From NCBI RefSeq assembly GCF_026017845.1, contig NZ_CP100416.1:606895-670894 (forward strand): 64,000 bases of DNA, read 5' to 3'. This document shows, one piece after another, positions 34,401 through 42,975 of the stretch. Origin of the DNA: Amycolatopsis mediterranei (GTDB lineage: Bacteria > Actinomycetota > Actinomycetes > Mycobacteriales > Pseudonocardiaceae). The notes below the pieces were generated by a model. The model saw only the letters and a program-made list of their open reading frames with translations. It searched no databases and was not told the DNA's origin. The position numbers and the translations under genes were made by a program. Position 1 is the first letter of the stretch, and every line of letters begins with the position of its first letter.

Positions 34401-37400
34401 CCAGGTGGCCGCGGTCAACAGCCCTGCCTCCGTGGTGATCGCCGGGGAAGCCCAGGCCCTCGACGAGGTCGTCGACGCGTTGTCCGGTCAGGAAGTCCGC
34501 GTCCGGCGGGTGGCCGTGGACTACGGGTCCCACACCAACCAGGTCGAAGCCATCGAGGATCTGCTGGCCGAGACCTTGGCCGGCATCGAGGCGCAGGCCC
34601 CGAAGGTGCCCTTCTACTCGACCCTGATCGGTGACTGGATCCGTGACGCCGGGATCGTCGACGGCGGCTACTGGTACCGGAACCTGCGCAACCAGGTCGG
34701 GTTCGGTCCGGCCGTCGCGGAGCTCGTTCGCCAGGGCCACGGGGTGTTCGTCGAGGTCAGCGCGCACCCGGTGCTGGTCCAGCCGCTCAGTGAACTCAGC
34801 GACGACGCGGTGGTGACCGGGTCGCTGCGGCGCGAAGACGGTGGCCTGCGCCGCCTGCTGACGTCGATGGCCGAGCTGTACGTGCAGGGTGTCCCGCTCG
34901 ACTGGACCGCGGTCCTGCCGCGGACCGGCCGGGTCGACCTGCCGAAGTACGCCTTCGACCACCGGCACTACTGGCTGCGGCCCGCCGAGTCCGCGACCGA
35001 CGCGGCTTCGCTGGGCCAGGCGGCGGCCGACCACCCGCTGCTGGGCGCGGTCGTCGAGCTGCCGCAGTCCGACGGCCTGGTGTTCACCTCGCGGCTGTCC
35101 GTGCGGACGCACCCGTGGCTGGCCGACCACGCGGTCGGTGGCGTGGTCATCCTCCCCGGCTCCGGGCTGGCCGAACTGGCCGTCCGGGCCGGCGACGAAG
35201 CCGGGTGCACCGCCCTCGACGAGCTGATCATCGAAGCTCCGCTGGTCGTGCCCGCCCAAGGCGCGGTCCGCGTCCAGGTCGCGTTGAGCGGCCCGGACGA
35301 GACCGGCTCGCGCACGGTGGACCTCTACTCCCAGCGCGACGGCGGCGCGGGGACGTGGACGCGGCACGCCACCGGCGTGCTGTCGACGGCCCCCGCTCAG
35401 GAACCCGAGTTCGACTTCCACGCCTGGCCGCCCGCGGATGCCGAGCGGATCGACGTCGAGACCTTCTACACCGACCTGGCCGAGCGTGGTTACGGCTACG
35501 GGCCGGCGTTCCAGGGGCTGCAAGCGGTGTGGCGGCGTGACGGCGACGTCTTCGCCGAGGTCGCCCTGCCCGAGGACCTGCGCAAGGACGCGGGCCGGTT
35601 CGGCGTCCACCCGGCGCTGCTCGACGCGGCGCTGCAGGCCGCCACGGCCGTGGGCGGCGACGAGCCCGGTCAGCCGGTGCTGGCGTTCGCGTGGAACGGC
35701 CTGGTCCTGCACGCCGCGGGCGCGTCGGCCCTGCGGGTCCGGCTCGCGCCGAGCGGCCCGGACACGCTGTCCGTGGCAGCCGCCGACGAAACCGGCGGCT
35801 TGGTCCTGACCATGGAATCGCTGGTCTCCCGGCCGGTTTCGGCCGAGCAGCTCGGCGCCGCGGCCGACGCGGGCCACGACGCGATGTTCCGCGTCGACTG
35901 GACCGAGCTGCCTGCCGTGCCCCGCGCGGAACTGCCGCCGTGGGTGCGGATCGACACCGCCGACGACGTCGCGGCCTTGGCGGAGAAGGCGGACGCACCA
36001 CCGGTGGTGGTCTGGGAAGCCGCCGGGGGAGACCCGGCCCTGGCCGTGAGTTCCCGGGTGCTCGAGATCATGCAGGCCTGGCTGGCCGCGCCCGCGTTCG
36101 AGGAGGCCCGGCTGGTCGTGACGACCCGCGGCGCGGTACCCGCCGGCGGTGACCACACACTGACCGACCCGGCCGCGGCCGCGGTGTGGGGCCTGGTCCG
36201 GTCCGCGCAGGCGGAACACCCGGACCGGGTCGTCCTGCTGGACACCGACGGCGAAGTTCCGCTGGGCGCGGTGCTGGCCTCCGGTGAGCCGCAGCTCGCG
36301 GTGCGCGGAACGACGTTCTTCGTGCCCCGGCTGGCCCGCGCCACCCGGCTCTCGGACGCGCCTCCTGCGTTCGACCCGGACGGGACCGTGCTGGTCTCGG
36401 GCGCCGGATCGCTGGGCACCTTGGTGGCCCGGCACCTGGTCACCCGGCACGGCGTGCGCCGGGTGGTGCTGGCCAGCCGGCAGGGCCGGGACGCCGAGGG
36501 CGCCCAGGACCTGATCACCGAGCTCACCGGCGAAGGCGCGGACGTGTCCTTCGTGGCCTGTGACGTCTCCGATCGCGACCAGGTGGCCGCGCTGCTCGCG
36601 GGCCTCCCGGACCTGACCGGGGTGGTGCACACCGCCGGCGTCTTCGAGGACGGCGTGATCGAGGCGCTGACGCCCGACCAGCTCGCGAACGTGTACGCGG
36701 CCAAGGTCACGGCCGCGATGCACCTCGACGAGCTCACCCGCGACCGGGATCTCGGCGCGTTCGTCGTGTTCTCCTCCGTCGCGGGGGTGATGGGTGGTGG
36801 CGGTCAAGGCCCGTACGCGGCGGCGAACGCCTTCCTGGACGCGGCGATGGCGAGTCGTCAGGCCGCGGGCCTGCCGGGCCTGTCCCTGGCGTGGGGCCTC
36901 TGGGAACGCAGCAGCGGCATGGCCGCCCACCTCAGCGAGGTCGACCACGCGCGGGCGAGCCGCAACGGTGTCCTGGAACTGACCCGGGCCGAGGGCCTGG
37001 CGCTGTTCGACCTCGGGCTGCGGATGGCCGAGTCGCTGCTCGTGCCGATCAAGCTCGACCTCGCCGCGATGCGGGCGAGCACGGTCCCGGTCCTGTTCCG
37101 CGGCCTGGTCCGGCCGAGCCGGACCCAGGCGCGCACGGCGTCCACTGTGGACCGGGGGCTGGCCGGGCGGCTCGCCGGGCTGCCGGTGGCCGAGCGGGCG
37201 GCGGTGCTGGTCGACCTGGTGCGCGGGCAGGTCGCGGTCGTGCTCGGCTACGACGGGCCGGAGGCCGTCCGCCCGGACACGGCGTTCAAGGACACCGGGT
37301 TCGACTCGCTGACGTCGGTGGAACTGCGCAACCGGCTGCGCGAGGCGACCGGGCTCAAGCTCCCCGCCACGCTCGTCTTCGACTACCCGAACCCCTTGGC

Positions 37401-37596
37401 GGTGGCGCGCTACCTGGGCGCGCGGCTGGTCCCGGACGGGACCGCGAACGGCAACGGGAACGGGAATGGGCACAGCGAAGACGACCGGCTGCGGCACGCG
37501 CTGGCGGCCATCGCGGCCGAGGACGCGGGCGAGGAGCGGTCGATCGCCGACCTGGGCGTCGACGACCTCGTGCAACTGGCTTTCGGCGACGAGTGA
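22414..37596 (+). CDS. rifB: RifB, type I PKS: modules 4-6
   Basis: 5060 aa from ATG 22414, set by GGAGGA (22403-22408); the upstream in-frame ATG at 22387 lacks this. A coiled-coil docking helix (1-28) precedes module 4: KS (Cys207 in the unusual DTMCSSS, His342), AT (Ser650; YASH, methylmalonyl), DH with complete HxxxGxxxxP (His955) and Asp1120, KR (Tyr1487, LDD), ACP (Ser1657). Module 5: KS (Cys1889), AT (Ser2329; methylmalonyl), crippled DH (His position is Gly2624, and the YxYGP segment is deleted), KR (Tyr3094), ACP (Ser3264). Module 6: KS (Cys3496), AT (Ser3936; methylmalonyl-type with YGSH in place of YASH at 4037), DH with intact motif (His4239, Asp4404), KR (Tyr4801), ACP (Ser4965), then a (GN)n linker and a C-terminal docking helix ending VDDLVQLAFGDE. 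Of its three DHs, only module 4 dehydrates in the accepted pathway. Confidence 0.97.
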   Translation: MSAPNEQIVDALRASLKENVRLQQENSALAAAAAEPVAIVSMACRYAGGIRGPEDFWRVVSEGADVYTGFPEDRGWDVEGLYHPDPDNPGTTYVREGAFLQDAAQFDAGFFGISPREALAMDPQQRQLLEVSWETLERAGIDPHSVRGSDIGVYAGVVHQDYAPDLSGFEGFMSLERALGTAGGVASGRVAYTLGLEGPAVTVDTMCSSSLVAIHLAAQALRRGECSMALAGGSTVMATPGGFVGFARQRALAFDGRCKSYAAAADGSGWAEGVGVLLLERLSVARERGHQVLAVIRGSAVNQDGASNGLTAPNGPAQQRVIRKALASAGLTPSDVDTVEGHGTGTVLGDPIEVQALLATYGQGRDPQQPLWLGSVKSVVGHTQAASGVAGVIKMVQSLRHGQLPATQHVDAPTPQVDWSAGAIELLAEGREWPRNGHPRRGGISSFGASGTNAHMILEEAPEDEPVTEAPAPTGVVPLVVSAATAASLAAQAGRLAEVGDVSLADVAGTLVSGRAMLSERAVVVAGSHEEAVTGLRALARGESAPGLLSGRGSGVPGKVVWVFPGQGTQWAGMGRELLDSSEVFAARIAECETALGRWVDWSLTDVLRGEADLLDRVDVVQPASFAVMVGLAAVWASLGVEPEAVVGHSQGEIAAACVSGALSLEDAAKVVALRSQAIAASLAGRGGMASVALSEEDATARLEPWAGRVEVAAVNGPTSVVIAGDAEALDEALDALDDQGVRIRRVAVDYASHTRHVEAARDALAEMLGGIRAQAPEVPFYSTVTGGWVEDAGVLDGGYWYRNLRRQVRFGPAVAELIEQGHRVFVEVSAHPVLVQPINELVDDTEAVVTGTLRREDGGLRRLLASAAELFVRGVTVDWSGVLPPSRRVELPTYAFDHQHYWLQMGGSATDAVSLGLAGADHPLLGAVVPLPQSDGLVFTSRLSLKSHPWLAGHAIGGVVLIPGTVYVDLALRAGDELGFGVLEELVIEAPLVLGERGGVRVQVAVSGPNETGSRAVDVFSMREDGDEWTRHATGLLGASTSREPSRFDFAAWPPAGAEPIDVENFYTDLTERGYAYSGAFQGMRAVWRRGDEVFAEVALPDDHREDAGKFGLHPALLDAALHTNAFANPDDDRSVLPFAWNGLVLHAVGASALRVRVAPGGPDALTFQAADETGGLVVTMDSLVSREVSAAQLETAAGEERDSLFQVDWIEVPATETAATEHAEVLEAFGEAAPLELTSRVLEAVQSWLADAADEARLVVVTRGAVREVTDPAGAAVWGLVRAAQAENPGRIILVDTDGDVPLGAVLASGEPQLAVRGNAFSVPRLARATGEVPEAPAVFSPEGTVLLTGGTGSLGGLVAKHLVARHGVRRLVLASRRGVAAEDLVTELTEQGATVSVVACDVSDRDQVAALLAEHRPTGIVHLAGLLDDGVIGALNRERLAGVFAPKVDAVQHLDELTRDLGLDAFVVFSSAAALMGSAGQGNYAAANAFLDGLMAGRRAAGLPGVSLAWGLWEQADGLTANLSATDQARMSRGGVLPMTPAEALDIFDIGLAAEQALLVPIKLDLRTLRGQATAGGEVPHLLRGLVRASRRVTRTAAASGGGGLVHKLAGRPAEEQEAVLLGIVQAEAAAVLGFNAPELAQGTRGFSDLGFDSLTAVELRNRLSAATGVKLPATLVFDYPTPVALARHLREELGETVAGAPATPVTTVADAGEPIAIVGMACRLPGGVMSPDDLWRMVAEGRDGMSPFPGDRGWDLDGLFDSDPERPGTAYIRQGGFLHEAALFDPGFFGISPREALAMDPQQRLLLEASWEALERAGIDPTKARGDAVGVFSGVSIHDYLESLSNMPAELEGFVTTATAGSVASGRVSYTFGFEGPAVTVDTACSSSLVAIHLAAQALRQGECTMALAGGVAVMGSPIGVIGMSRQRGMAEDGRVKAFADGADGTVLSEGVGIVVLERLSVARERGHRVLAVLRGSAVNQDGASNGLTAPNGPSQQRVIRSALAGAGLQPSEVDVVEAHGTGTALGDPIEAQALLATYGKSRETPLWLGSLKSNIGHTQAAAGVAAVIKMVQALRHDTLPPTLHVQEPTKQVDWSAGAVELLTEGREWARNGHPRRAGVSSFGISGTNAHLILEEAPADDTAEADVPDAVVPVVISARSTGSLAGQAGRLAAFLDGDVPLTRVAGALLSTRATLTDRAVVVAGSAEEARAGLTALARGESASGLVTGTAGMPGKTVWVFPGQGTQWAGMGRELLEASPVFAERIEECAAALQPWIDWSLLDVLRGEGELDRVDVLQPACFAVMVGLAAVWASVGVVPDAVLGHSQGEIAAACVSGALSLEDAAKVVALRSQAIAAELSGRGGMASIQLSHDEVAARLAPWAGRVEIAAVNGPASVVIAGDAEALTEAVEVLGGRRVAVDYASHTRHVEDIQDTLAETLAGIDAQAPVVPFYSTVAGEWITDAGVVDGGYWYRNLRNQVGFGPAVAELIEQGHGVFVEVSAHPVLVQPISELTDAVVTGTLRRDDGGVRRLLTSMAELFVRGVPVDWATMAPPARVELPTYAFDHQHFWLSPPAVADAPALGLAGADHPLLGAVLPLPQSDGLVFTSRLSVRTHPWLADGVPAAALVELAVRAGDEAGCPVLADLTVEKLLVLPESGGLRVQVIVSGERTVEVYSQLEGAEDWIRNATGHLSATAPAHEAFDFTAWPPAGAQQVDGLWRRGDEIFAEVALPEELDAGAFGIHPFLLDAAVQPVLADDEQPAEWRSLVLHAAGASALRVRLVPGGALQAADETGGLVLTADSVAGRELSAGKTRAGSLYRVDWTEVSIADSAVPANIEVVEAFGEEPLELTGRVLEAVQTWLVTAADDARLVVVTRGAVREVTDPAGAAVWGLVRAAQAENPGRIFLIDTDGEIPALTGDEPEIAVRGGKFFVPRITRAEPSGAAVFRPDGTVLISGAGALGGLVARRLVERHGVRKLVLASRRGRDADGVADLVADLAADVSVVACDVSDRAQVAALLDEHRPTAVVHTAGVIDAGVIETLDRDRLATVFAPKVDAVRHLDELTRDRDLDAFVVYSSVSAVFMGAGSGSYAAANAFLDGLMANRRAAGLPGLSLAWGLWDQSTGMAAGTDEATRARMSRRGGLQIMTQAEGMDLFDAALSSAESLLVPAKLDLRGVRADAAAGGVVPHMLRGLVRAGRAQARAASTVDNGLAGRLAGLAPADQLTLLLDLVRAQVAAVLGHADASAVRVDTAFKDAGFDSLTAVELRNRMRTATGLKLPATLVFDYPNPQALARHLRDELGGAAQTPVTTAAAKADLDEPIAIVGMACRLPGGVAGPEDLWRLVAEGRDAVSSFPTDRGWDTDSLYDPDPARPGKTYTRHGGFLHEAGLFDAGFFGISPREAVAMDPQQRLLLEASWEAMEDAGVDPLSLKGNDVGVFTGMFGQGYVAPGDSVVTPELEGFAGTGGSSSVASGRVSYVFGFEGPAVTIDSACSSSLVAMHLAAQSLRQGECSMALAGGATVMANPGAFVEFSRQRGLAVDGRCKAFAAAADGTGWAEGVGVVILERLSVARERGHRILAVLRGSAVNQDGASNGLTAPNGPSQQRVIRRALVSAGLAPSDVDVVEAHGTGTTLGDPIEAQALLATYGKDRESPLWLGSLKSNIGHAQAAAGVAGVIKMVQALRHEVLPPTLHVDRPTPEVDWSAGAVELLTEAREWPRNGRPRRAGVSAFGVSGTNAHLILEEAPAEEPVPTPEVPLVPVVVSARSRASLAGQAGRLAGFVAGDASLAGVARALVTNRAALTERAVMVVGSREEAVTNLEALARGEDPAAVVTGRAGSPGKLVWVFPGQGSQWIGMGRELLDSSPVFAERVAECAAALEPWIDWSLLDVLRGESDLLDRVDVVQPASFAMMVGLAAVWQSVGVRPDAVVGHSQGEIAAACVSGALSLQDAAKVVALRSQAIATRLAGRGGMASVALSEEDATAWLAPWADRVQVAAVNSPASVVIAGEAQALDEVVDALSGQEVRVRRVAVDYGSHTNQVEAIEDLLAETLAGIEAQAPKVPFYSTLIGDWIRDAGIVDGGYWYRNLRNQVGFGPAVAELVRQGHGVFVEVSAHPVLVQPLSELSDDAVVTGSLRREDGGLRRLLTSMAELYVQGVPLDWTAVLPRTGRVDLPKYAFDHRHYWLRPAESATDAASLGQAAADHPLLGAVVELPQSDGLVFTSRLSVRTHPWLADHAVGGVVILPGSGLAELAVRAGDEAGCTALDELIIEAPLVVPAQGAVRVQVALSGPDETGSRTVDLYSQRDGGAGTWTRHATGVLSTAPAQEPEFDFHAWPPADAERIDVETFYTDLAERGYGYGPAFQGLQAVWRRDGDVFAEVALPEDLRKDAGRFGVHPALLDAALQAATAVGGDEPGQPVLAFAWNGLVLHAAGASALRVRLAPSGPDTLSVAAADETGGLVLTMESLVSRPVSAEQLGAAADAGHDAMFRVDWTELPAVPRAELPPWVRIDTADDVAALAEKADAPPVVVWEAAGGDPALAVSSRVLEIMQAWLAAPAFEEARLVVTTRGAVPAGGDHTLTDPAAAAVWGLVRSAQAEHPDRVVLLDTDGEVPLGAVLASGEPQLAVRGTTFFVPRLARATRLSDAPPAFDPDGTVLVSGAGSLGTLVARHLVTRHGVRRVVLASRQGRDAEGAQDLITELTGEGADVSFVACDVSDRDQVAALLAGLPDLTGVVHTAGVFEDGVIEALTPDQLANVYAAKVTAAMHLDELTRDRDLGAFVVFSSVAGVMGGGGQGPYAAANAFLDAAMASRQAAGLPGLSLAWGLWERSSGMAAHLSEVDHARASRNGVLELTRAEGLALFDLGLRMAESLLVPIKLDLAAMRASTVPVLFRGLVRPSRTQARTASTVDRGLAGRLAGLPVAERAAVLVDLVRGQVAVVLGYDGPEAVRPDTAFKDTGFDSLTSVELRNRLREATGLKLPATLVFDYPNPLAVARYLGARLVPDGTANGNGNGNGHSEDDRLRHALAAIAAEDAGEERSIADLGVDDLVQLAFGDE

Positions 37597-37605
37597 TTGG
37601 GGCAA

Positions 37606-40600
37606 GTGGTGAGTGCGTCGTATGAAAAGGTCGTCGAGGCGCTGCGGAAGTCGCTCGAAGAGGTCGGCACGCTGAAGAAGCGGAACCGGCAGCTCGCCGA
37701 CGCGGCCGGCGAGCCGATCGCCATCGTCGGCATGGCCTGCCGGCTGCCCGGTGGCGTCACCGGGCCCGGTGACCTCTGGCGGCTGGTGGCCGAGGGCGGC
37801 GACGCCGTCTCGGGGTTCCCCACCGACCGCTGCTGGGACCTGGACACCCTGTTCGACCCGGATCCCGACCACGCGGGGACGTCGTACACCGACCAGGGCG
37901 GCTTCCTCCACGACGCGGCCCTGTTCGACCCGGGCTTCTTCGGGATTTCGCCGCGCGAGGCGCTGGCCATGGACCCGCAGCAGCGGTTGCTGCTGGAGGC
38001 GTCCTGGGAGGCGCTGGAAGGTGTCGGCCTCGACCCGGCTTCGTTGCAGGGCACCGACGTCGGCGTGTTCACCGGCGCGGGCGGGTCGGGCTACGGCGGC
38101 GGCCTCACCGGGCCGGAGATGCAGAGTTTCGCGGGCACCGGGCTGGCCTCGAGCGTGGCTTCGGGCCGGGTGTCCTACGTCTTCGGGTTCGAGGGACCGG
38201 CGGTCACGATCGACACGGCGTGCTCGTCGTCGCTGGTGGCGATGCACCTCGCCGCGCAGGCCCTGCGCCAAGGCGACTGCTCGATGGCACTGGCCGGCGG
38301 CGCGATGGTGATGTCGGGCCCCGACTCCTTCGTCGTCTTCTCCCGGCAGCGGGGGCTGGCCACCGACGGGCGGTGCAAGGCGTTCGCGTCGGGCGCCGAC
38401 GGCATGGTGCTCGCCGAGGGCATCAGCGTGGTCGTGCTGGAGCGGCTTTCGGTCGCGCGGGAACGCGGGCACCGGGTGCTGGCCGTGCTGCGCGGCAGCG
38501 CGGTGAACCAGGATGGCGCGTCGAACGGCCTGACCGCCCCGAACGGCCCTTCCCAGCAGCGCGTGATCCGCGCCGCGCTGGCCAACGCCGGAATCGGACC
38601 GTCCGATGTGGACCTCGTCGAGGCGCACGGGACCGGGACGAGCCTGGGTGATCCCATCGAGGCGCAGGCCTTGCTGGCGACCTACGGCCAGGACCGGGAG
38701 ACGCCGTTGTGGCTCGGCTCGCTGAAGTCGAACATCGGGCACACGCAGGCGGCCGCGGGCGTGGCGAGCGTGATCAAGGTCGTGCAGGCGCTGCGGCACG
38801 GCGTCATGCCGCCGACCCTGCACGTCGACGAGCCCAGCTCGCAGGTCGACTGGTCCGAAGGCGCGGTGGAACTGCTGACCGGGAGCCGGGACTGGCCGCG
38901 CGGGGACCGGCCGCGCCGGGCCGGGGTGTCGTCGTTCGGCGTCAGCGGGACGAACGTGCACCTGATCATCGAGGAAGCCCCCGAGGAGCCCGCTGCGGCC
39001 GTGCCGACGTCCGCGGACGTCGTGCCGCTGGTGGTTTCCGCACGCAGCACGGGTTCCCTGGCCGGTCAGGCCGACCGGCTGACCGAGGTGGACGTCCCCC
39101 TCGGACACCTCGCCGGGGCGCTGGTGGCCGGGCGCGCGGTGCTCGAGGAACGCGCGGTCGTGGTCGCCGGTTCGGCCGAAGAAGCCCGCGCGGGGCTGGG
39201 TGCGCTGGCTCGCGGTGAAGCCGCGCCCGGCGTCGTGACCGGGACCGCGGGCAAGCCGGGCAAGGTCGTCTGGGTGTTCCCGGGACAGGGGACGCAGTGG
39301 GTGGGCATGGGCCGGGAGCTCCTCGACGCGTCCCCGGTGTTCGCCGAGCGGATCAAGGAGTGCGCGGCGGCACTGGACCAGTGGACCGACTGGTCGCTGC
39401 TGGACGTCCTGCGTGGTGACGGTGACCTGGATTCTGTCGAGGTGCTGCAGCCCGCGTGCTTCGCGGTGATGGTGGGGCTGGCCGCGGTCTGGGAGTCGGC
39501 GGGGGTCCGGCCGGACGCCGTCGTCGGCCACTCGCAGGGCGAGATCGCCGCGGCCTGCGTGTCCGGCGCGCTCACCCTCGACGACGCCGCGAAGGTGGTG
39601 GCCCTGCGCAGCCAGGCGATCGCGGCGCGGCTGTCCGGCCGCGGCGGGATGGCGTCGGTCGCGTTGAGCGAGGACGAGGCGAACGCACGGCTGGGTTTGT
39701 GGGACGGCCGGATCGAGGTGGCCGCGGTCAACGGCCCCGCCTCCGTGGTGATCGCGGGGGACGCCCAAGCCCTCGACGAGGCTTTGGAGGTGCTGGCCGG
39801 GGACGGCGTCCGCGTCCGGCAGGTCGCGGTCGACTACGCCTCCCACACCCGGCACGTCGAGGACATCCGCGACACCCTCGCCGAGACGCTGGCCGGGATC
39901 ACCGCGCAGGCCCCGGACGTGCCGTTCCGCTCCACCGTCACCGGCGGCTGGGTGCGGGACGCCGACGTCCTGGACGGCGGGTACTGGTACCGCAACCTGC
40001 GCAACCAGGTCCGGTTCGGCCCGGCCGTGGCCGAGCTGCTCGAGCAGGGCCACGGGGTGTTCGTCGAGGTCAGCGCCCACCCCGTGCTGGTGCAGCCGAT
40101 CAGCGAGCTCACCGACGCGGTCGTCACCGGGACGCTGCGGCGCGACGACGGCGGCCTGCGCCGCCTGCTGACGTCGATGGCCGAGCTGTTCGTCCGCGGT
40201 GTTCGCGTCGACTGGGCCACGCTGGTGCCGCCCGCGCGCGTGGACCTCCCGACGTACGCCTTCGACCACCAGCACTTCTGGCTCCGGCCGGCCGCGCAGG
40301 CGGACGCCGTCTCGCTCGGCCAGGCCGCGGCGGAGCACCCGCTGCTCGGCGCGGTCGTCCGGCTGCCGCAGTCGGACGGCCTGGTCTTCACCTCGCGGCT
40401 GTCGCTGCGGACGCACCCGTGGCTGGCCGACCACACCATCGGCGGCGTGGTGCTGTTCCCCGGCACCGGGCTGGTCGAACTGGCCGTGCGGGCCGGCGAC
40501 GAGGCCGGGTGCCCGGTCCTGGACGAACTCGTGACCGAGGCGCCGCTGGTCGTGCCCGGGCAGGGCGGAGTGAACGTCCAGGTCACGGTGAGCGGCCCGG

Positions 40601-42897
40601 ACCAGAACGGCTTGCGCACGGTGGACATCCACTCCCAGCGCGACGACGTGTGGACCCGGCACGCGACCGGAACGGTCTCGGCGACCCCGGCGAGCAGCCC
40701 CGGCTTCGACTTCACCGCGTGGCCGCCGCCGGACGGGCAGCGCGTCGAGATCGGCGACTTCTACGCCGACCTCGCCGAGCGCGGGTACGCGTACGGGCCC
40801 TTGTTCCAGGGCGTGCGGGCGGTGTGGCAGCGCGGCGAAGACGTGTTCGCCGAGGTCGCGCTGCCCGAAGACCGGCGGGAGGACGCCGCCCGGTTCGGCC
40901 TGCACCCGGCGTTGCTGGACGCGGCCCTGCAGACCGGGACGATCGCCGCGGCCGCGTCCGGTCAGCCGGGCAAGTCCGTGATGCCGTTCTCGTGGAACCG
41001 GCTGGCGCTGCACGCCGTCGGGGCCGCGGGCCTCCGGGTCCGCGTGGCCCCCGGCGGACCGGACGCGCTGACCGTCGAGGCCGCCGACGAGACCGGCGCC
41101 CCGGTCCTCACCATGGACTCGCTGATCCTGCGTGAAGTCGCCCTCGACCAGCTGGACACTGCGCGCGCCGGCTCGCTCTACCGGGTGGACTGGACGCCAC
41201 TGCCCACTGTGGACAGTGCGGTGCCCGCTGGTCGGGCCGAGGTGCTGGAAGCTTTCGGCGAGGAGCCCCTGGACCTGACCGGCCGGGTGCTGGCCGCCCT
41301 GCAGGCGTGGCTTTCCGACGCGGCGGAGGAAGCCCGCCTGGTCGTGGTGACCCGGGGTGCGGTGCCCGCCGGAGACGGTGTGGTGAGCGATCCGGCGGGT
41401 GCCGCGGTGTGGGGCCTGGTCCGGGCCGCGCAGGCGGAGAACCCGGACCGGTTCGTCCTGCTCGACACCGACGGCGAGGTGCCGCTGGAAGCGGTGCTGG
41501 CGACCGGTGAGCCGCAGCTCGCGCTGCGCGGCACGACGTTCTCGGTGCCCCGGCTCGCCCGCGTCACCGAACCGGCGGAAGCCCCGCTGACGTTCCGTCC
41601 GGACGGGACGGTCCTGGTCTCCGGCGCCGGGACGCTGGGTGCGCTCGCCGCCCGCGACCTCGTCACCCGGCACGGCGTCCGGCGGCTCGTGCTGGCCAGC
41701 CGGCGCGGCCGGGCCGCCGAGGGCATCGACGACCTCGTCGCCGAGCTGACCGGGCACGGCGCCGAAGTGACGGTCGCCGCCTGCGACGTCTCCGACCGCG
41801 ACCAGGTGGCGGCGCTGCTCAAGGAACACGCGCTGACCGCGGTGGTGCACACGGCGGGCGTGTTCGACGCCGGTGTCACCGGCGCGCTGACCCGGGAGCG
41901 GCTGGCCAAGGTGTTCGCGCCCAAGGTCGACGCGGCCAACCACCTCGACGAGCTGACCCGCGACCTGGACCTCGACGCGTTCATCGTCTACTCGTCCGCC
42001 TCCTCGATCTTCATGGGCGCGGGCAGCGGCGGGTACGCGGCGGCGAACGCCTACCTCGACGGCCTGATGGCCGCCCGGCGCGCGGCGGGCCTGCCGGGGC
42101 TGTCGCTGGCCTGGGGCCCGTGGGAGCAGCTCACCGGCATGGCCGACACCATCGACGACCTCACCCTGGCCCGGATGAGCCGGCGCGAAGGCCGCGGCGG
42201 CGTCCGCGCGCTCGGCTCCGCCGACGGCATGGAGCTGTTCGACGCCGCGCTCGCGGCCGGGCAGGCGCTGCTGGTGCCGATCGAGCTCGACCTGCGCGAG
42301 GTGCGGGCCGACGCGGCCGGCGGCGGCACGGTGCCGCACCTGCTGCGCGGGCTGGTCCGCGCGGGCCGGCAGGCGGCGCGGACGGCGGCCACCGAGGACG
42401 GCGGCCTGGAACGCCGGCTGGCCGGGCTCACCGTGGCCGAACAGGAAGCGCTGCTGCTCGACCTCGTCCGCGGTCAGGTCGCCGTCGTGCTCGGGCACGC
42501 CGACAGCTCCGGCGTCCGCGCCGACGCGGCGTTCAAGGACGCCGGGTTCGACTCGCTGACGTCGGTGGAGCTGCGCAACCGGCTGCGCGAGACGACCGGC
42601 CTGAAACTGCCCGCGACGCTGGTCTTCGACCATCCGAACCCGCTGGCACTGGCCCGGCACCTGCGGGCGGAACTCGCCGTCGACGAGGCATCCCCGGCCG
42701 ATGCGGTGCTGGCCGGGCTCGCCGGGCTGGAGGCGGCCATCGCGGCCGCCGGCGCCCCGGACGGCGACCGGATCACCGCGCGGCTGCGGGAACTGCTCAA
42801 GGCCGCCGAGGCGGCCGAGGCCCGGCCGGGCACCTCCGGCGATCTCGACACGGCCAGCGACGAGGAACTGTTCGCCCTCGTCGACGGGCTCGACTGA
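37606..42897 (+). CDS. rifC: RifC, type I PKS: module 7
   Basis: 1763 aa from GTG 37606; the next codon (GTG 37609) is equally possible and is better spaced from GGGGC at 37599-37603. The N-terminal docking coiled coil (about 2-33, [13 protein letters not shown]) resembles that of RifB. KS: Cys206, His341; its early motif reads DRCWD instead of DRGWD. AT: Ser643 (GHSQGE, YASH), methylmalonyl. DH: intact HxxxGxxxxP (His943) and Asp1105. KR: nucleotide motif at ~1334, Tyr1477, FDA in place of LDD. ACP: Ser1650. The C-terminal tail carries the [12 protein letters not shown] docking motif, a different class from RifA and RifB. The hydroxyl made here survives in rifamycin, so the intact-looking DH appears unused. 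The rifB stop is only 9 bp upstream. Confidence 0.96.
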   Translation: MVSASYEKVVEALRKSLEEVGTLKKRNRQLADAAGEPIAIVGMACRLPGGVTGPGDLWRLVAEGGDAVSGFPTDRCWDLDTLFDPDPDHAGTSYTDQGGFLHDAALFDPGFFGISPREALAMDPQQRLLLEASWEALEGVGLDPASLQGTDVGVFTGAGGSGYGGGLTGPEMQSFAGTGLASSVASGRVSYVFGFEGPAVTIDTACSSSLVAMHLAAQALRQGDCSMALAGGAMVMSGPDSFVVFSRQRGLATDGRCKAFASGADGMVLAEGISVVVLERLSVARERGHRVLAVLRGSAVNQDGASNGLTAPNGPSQQRVIRAALANAGIGPSDVDLVEAHGTGTSLGDPIEAQALLATYGQDRETPLWLGSLKSNIGHTQAAAGVASVIKVVQALRHGVMPPTLHVDEPSSQVDWSEGAVELLTGSRDWPRGDRPRRAGVSSFGVSGTNVHLIIEEAPEEPAAAVPTSADVVPLVVSARSTGSLAGQADRLTEVDVPLGHLAGALVAGRAVLEERAVVVAGSAEEARAGLGALARGEAAPGVVTGTAGKPGKVVWVFPGQGTQWVGMGRELLDASPVFAERIKECAAALDQWTDWSLLDVLRGDGDLDSVEVLQPACFAVMVGLAAVWESAGVRPDAVVGHSQGEIAAACVSGALTLDDAAKVVALRSQAIAARLSGRGGMASVALSEDEANARLGLWDGRIEVAAVNGPASVVIAGDAQALDEALEVLAGDGVRVRQVAVDYASHTRHVEDIRDTLAETLAGITAQAPDVPFRSTVTGGWVRDADVLDGGYWYRNLRNQVRFGPAVAELLEQGHGVFVEVSAHPVLVQPISELTDAVVTGTLRRDDGGLRRLLTSMAELFVRGVRVDWATLVPPARVDLPTYAFDHQHFWLRPAAQADAVSLGQAAAEHPLLGAVVRLPQSDGLVFTSRLSLRTHPWLADHTIGGVVLFPGTGLVELAVRAGDEAGCPVLDELVTEAPLVVPGQGGVNVQVTVSGPDQNGLRTVDIHSQRDDVWTRHATGTVSATPASSPGFDFTAWPPPDGQRVEIGDFYADLAERGYAYGPLFQGVRAVWQRGEDVFAEVALPEDRREDAARFGLHPALLDAALQTGTIAAAASGQPGKSVMPFSWNRLALHAVGAAGLRVRVAPGGPDALTVEAADETGAPVLTMDSLILREVALDQLDTARAGSLYRVDWTPLPTVDSAVPAGRAEVLEAFGEEPLDLTGRVLAALQAWLSDAAEEARLVVVTRGAVPAGDGVVSDPAGAAVWGLVRAAQAENPDRFVLLDTDGEVPLEAVLATGEPQLALRGTTFSVPRLARVTEPAEAPLTFRPDGTVLVSGAGTLGALAARDLVTRHGVRRLVLASRRGRAAEGIDDLVAELTGHGAEVTVAACDVSDRDQVAALLKEHALTAVVHTAGVFDAGVTGALTRERLAKVFAPKVDAANHLDELTRDLDLDAFIVYSSASSIFMGAGSGGYAAANAYLDGLMAARRAAGLPGLSLAWGPWEQLTGMADTIDDLTLARMSRREGRGGVRALGSADGMELFDAALAAGQALLVPIELDLREVRADAAGGGTVPHLLRGLVRAGRQAARTAATEDGGLERRLAGLTVAEQEALLLDLVRGQVAVVLGHADSSGVRADAAFKDAGFDSLTSVELRNRLRETTGLKLPATLVFDHPNPLALARHLRAELAVDEASPADAVLAGLAGLEAAIAAAGAPDGDRITARLRELLKAAEAAEARPGTSGDLDTASDEELFALVDGLD

Positions 42898-42975
42898 AAC
42901 CGCTGTGACATCCGGGGCTTCGCCACCCGGGCCCCGAAAAGCAAGCACACGTGAGAGTTCTGGGAGTTGAGTTCA

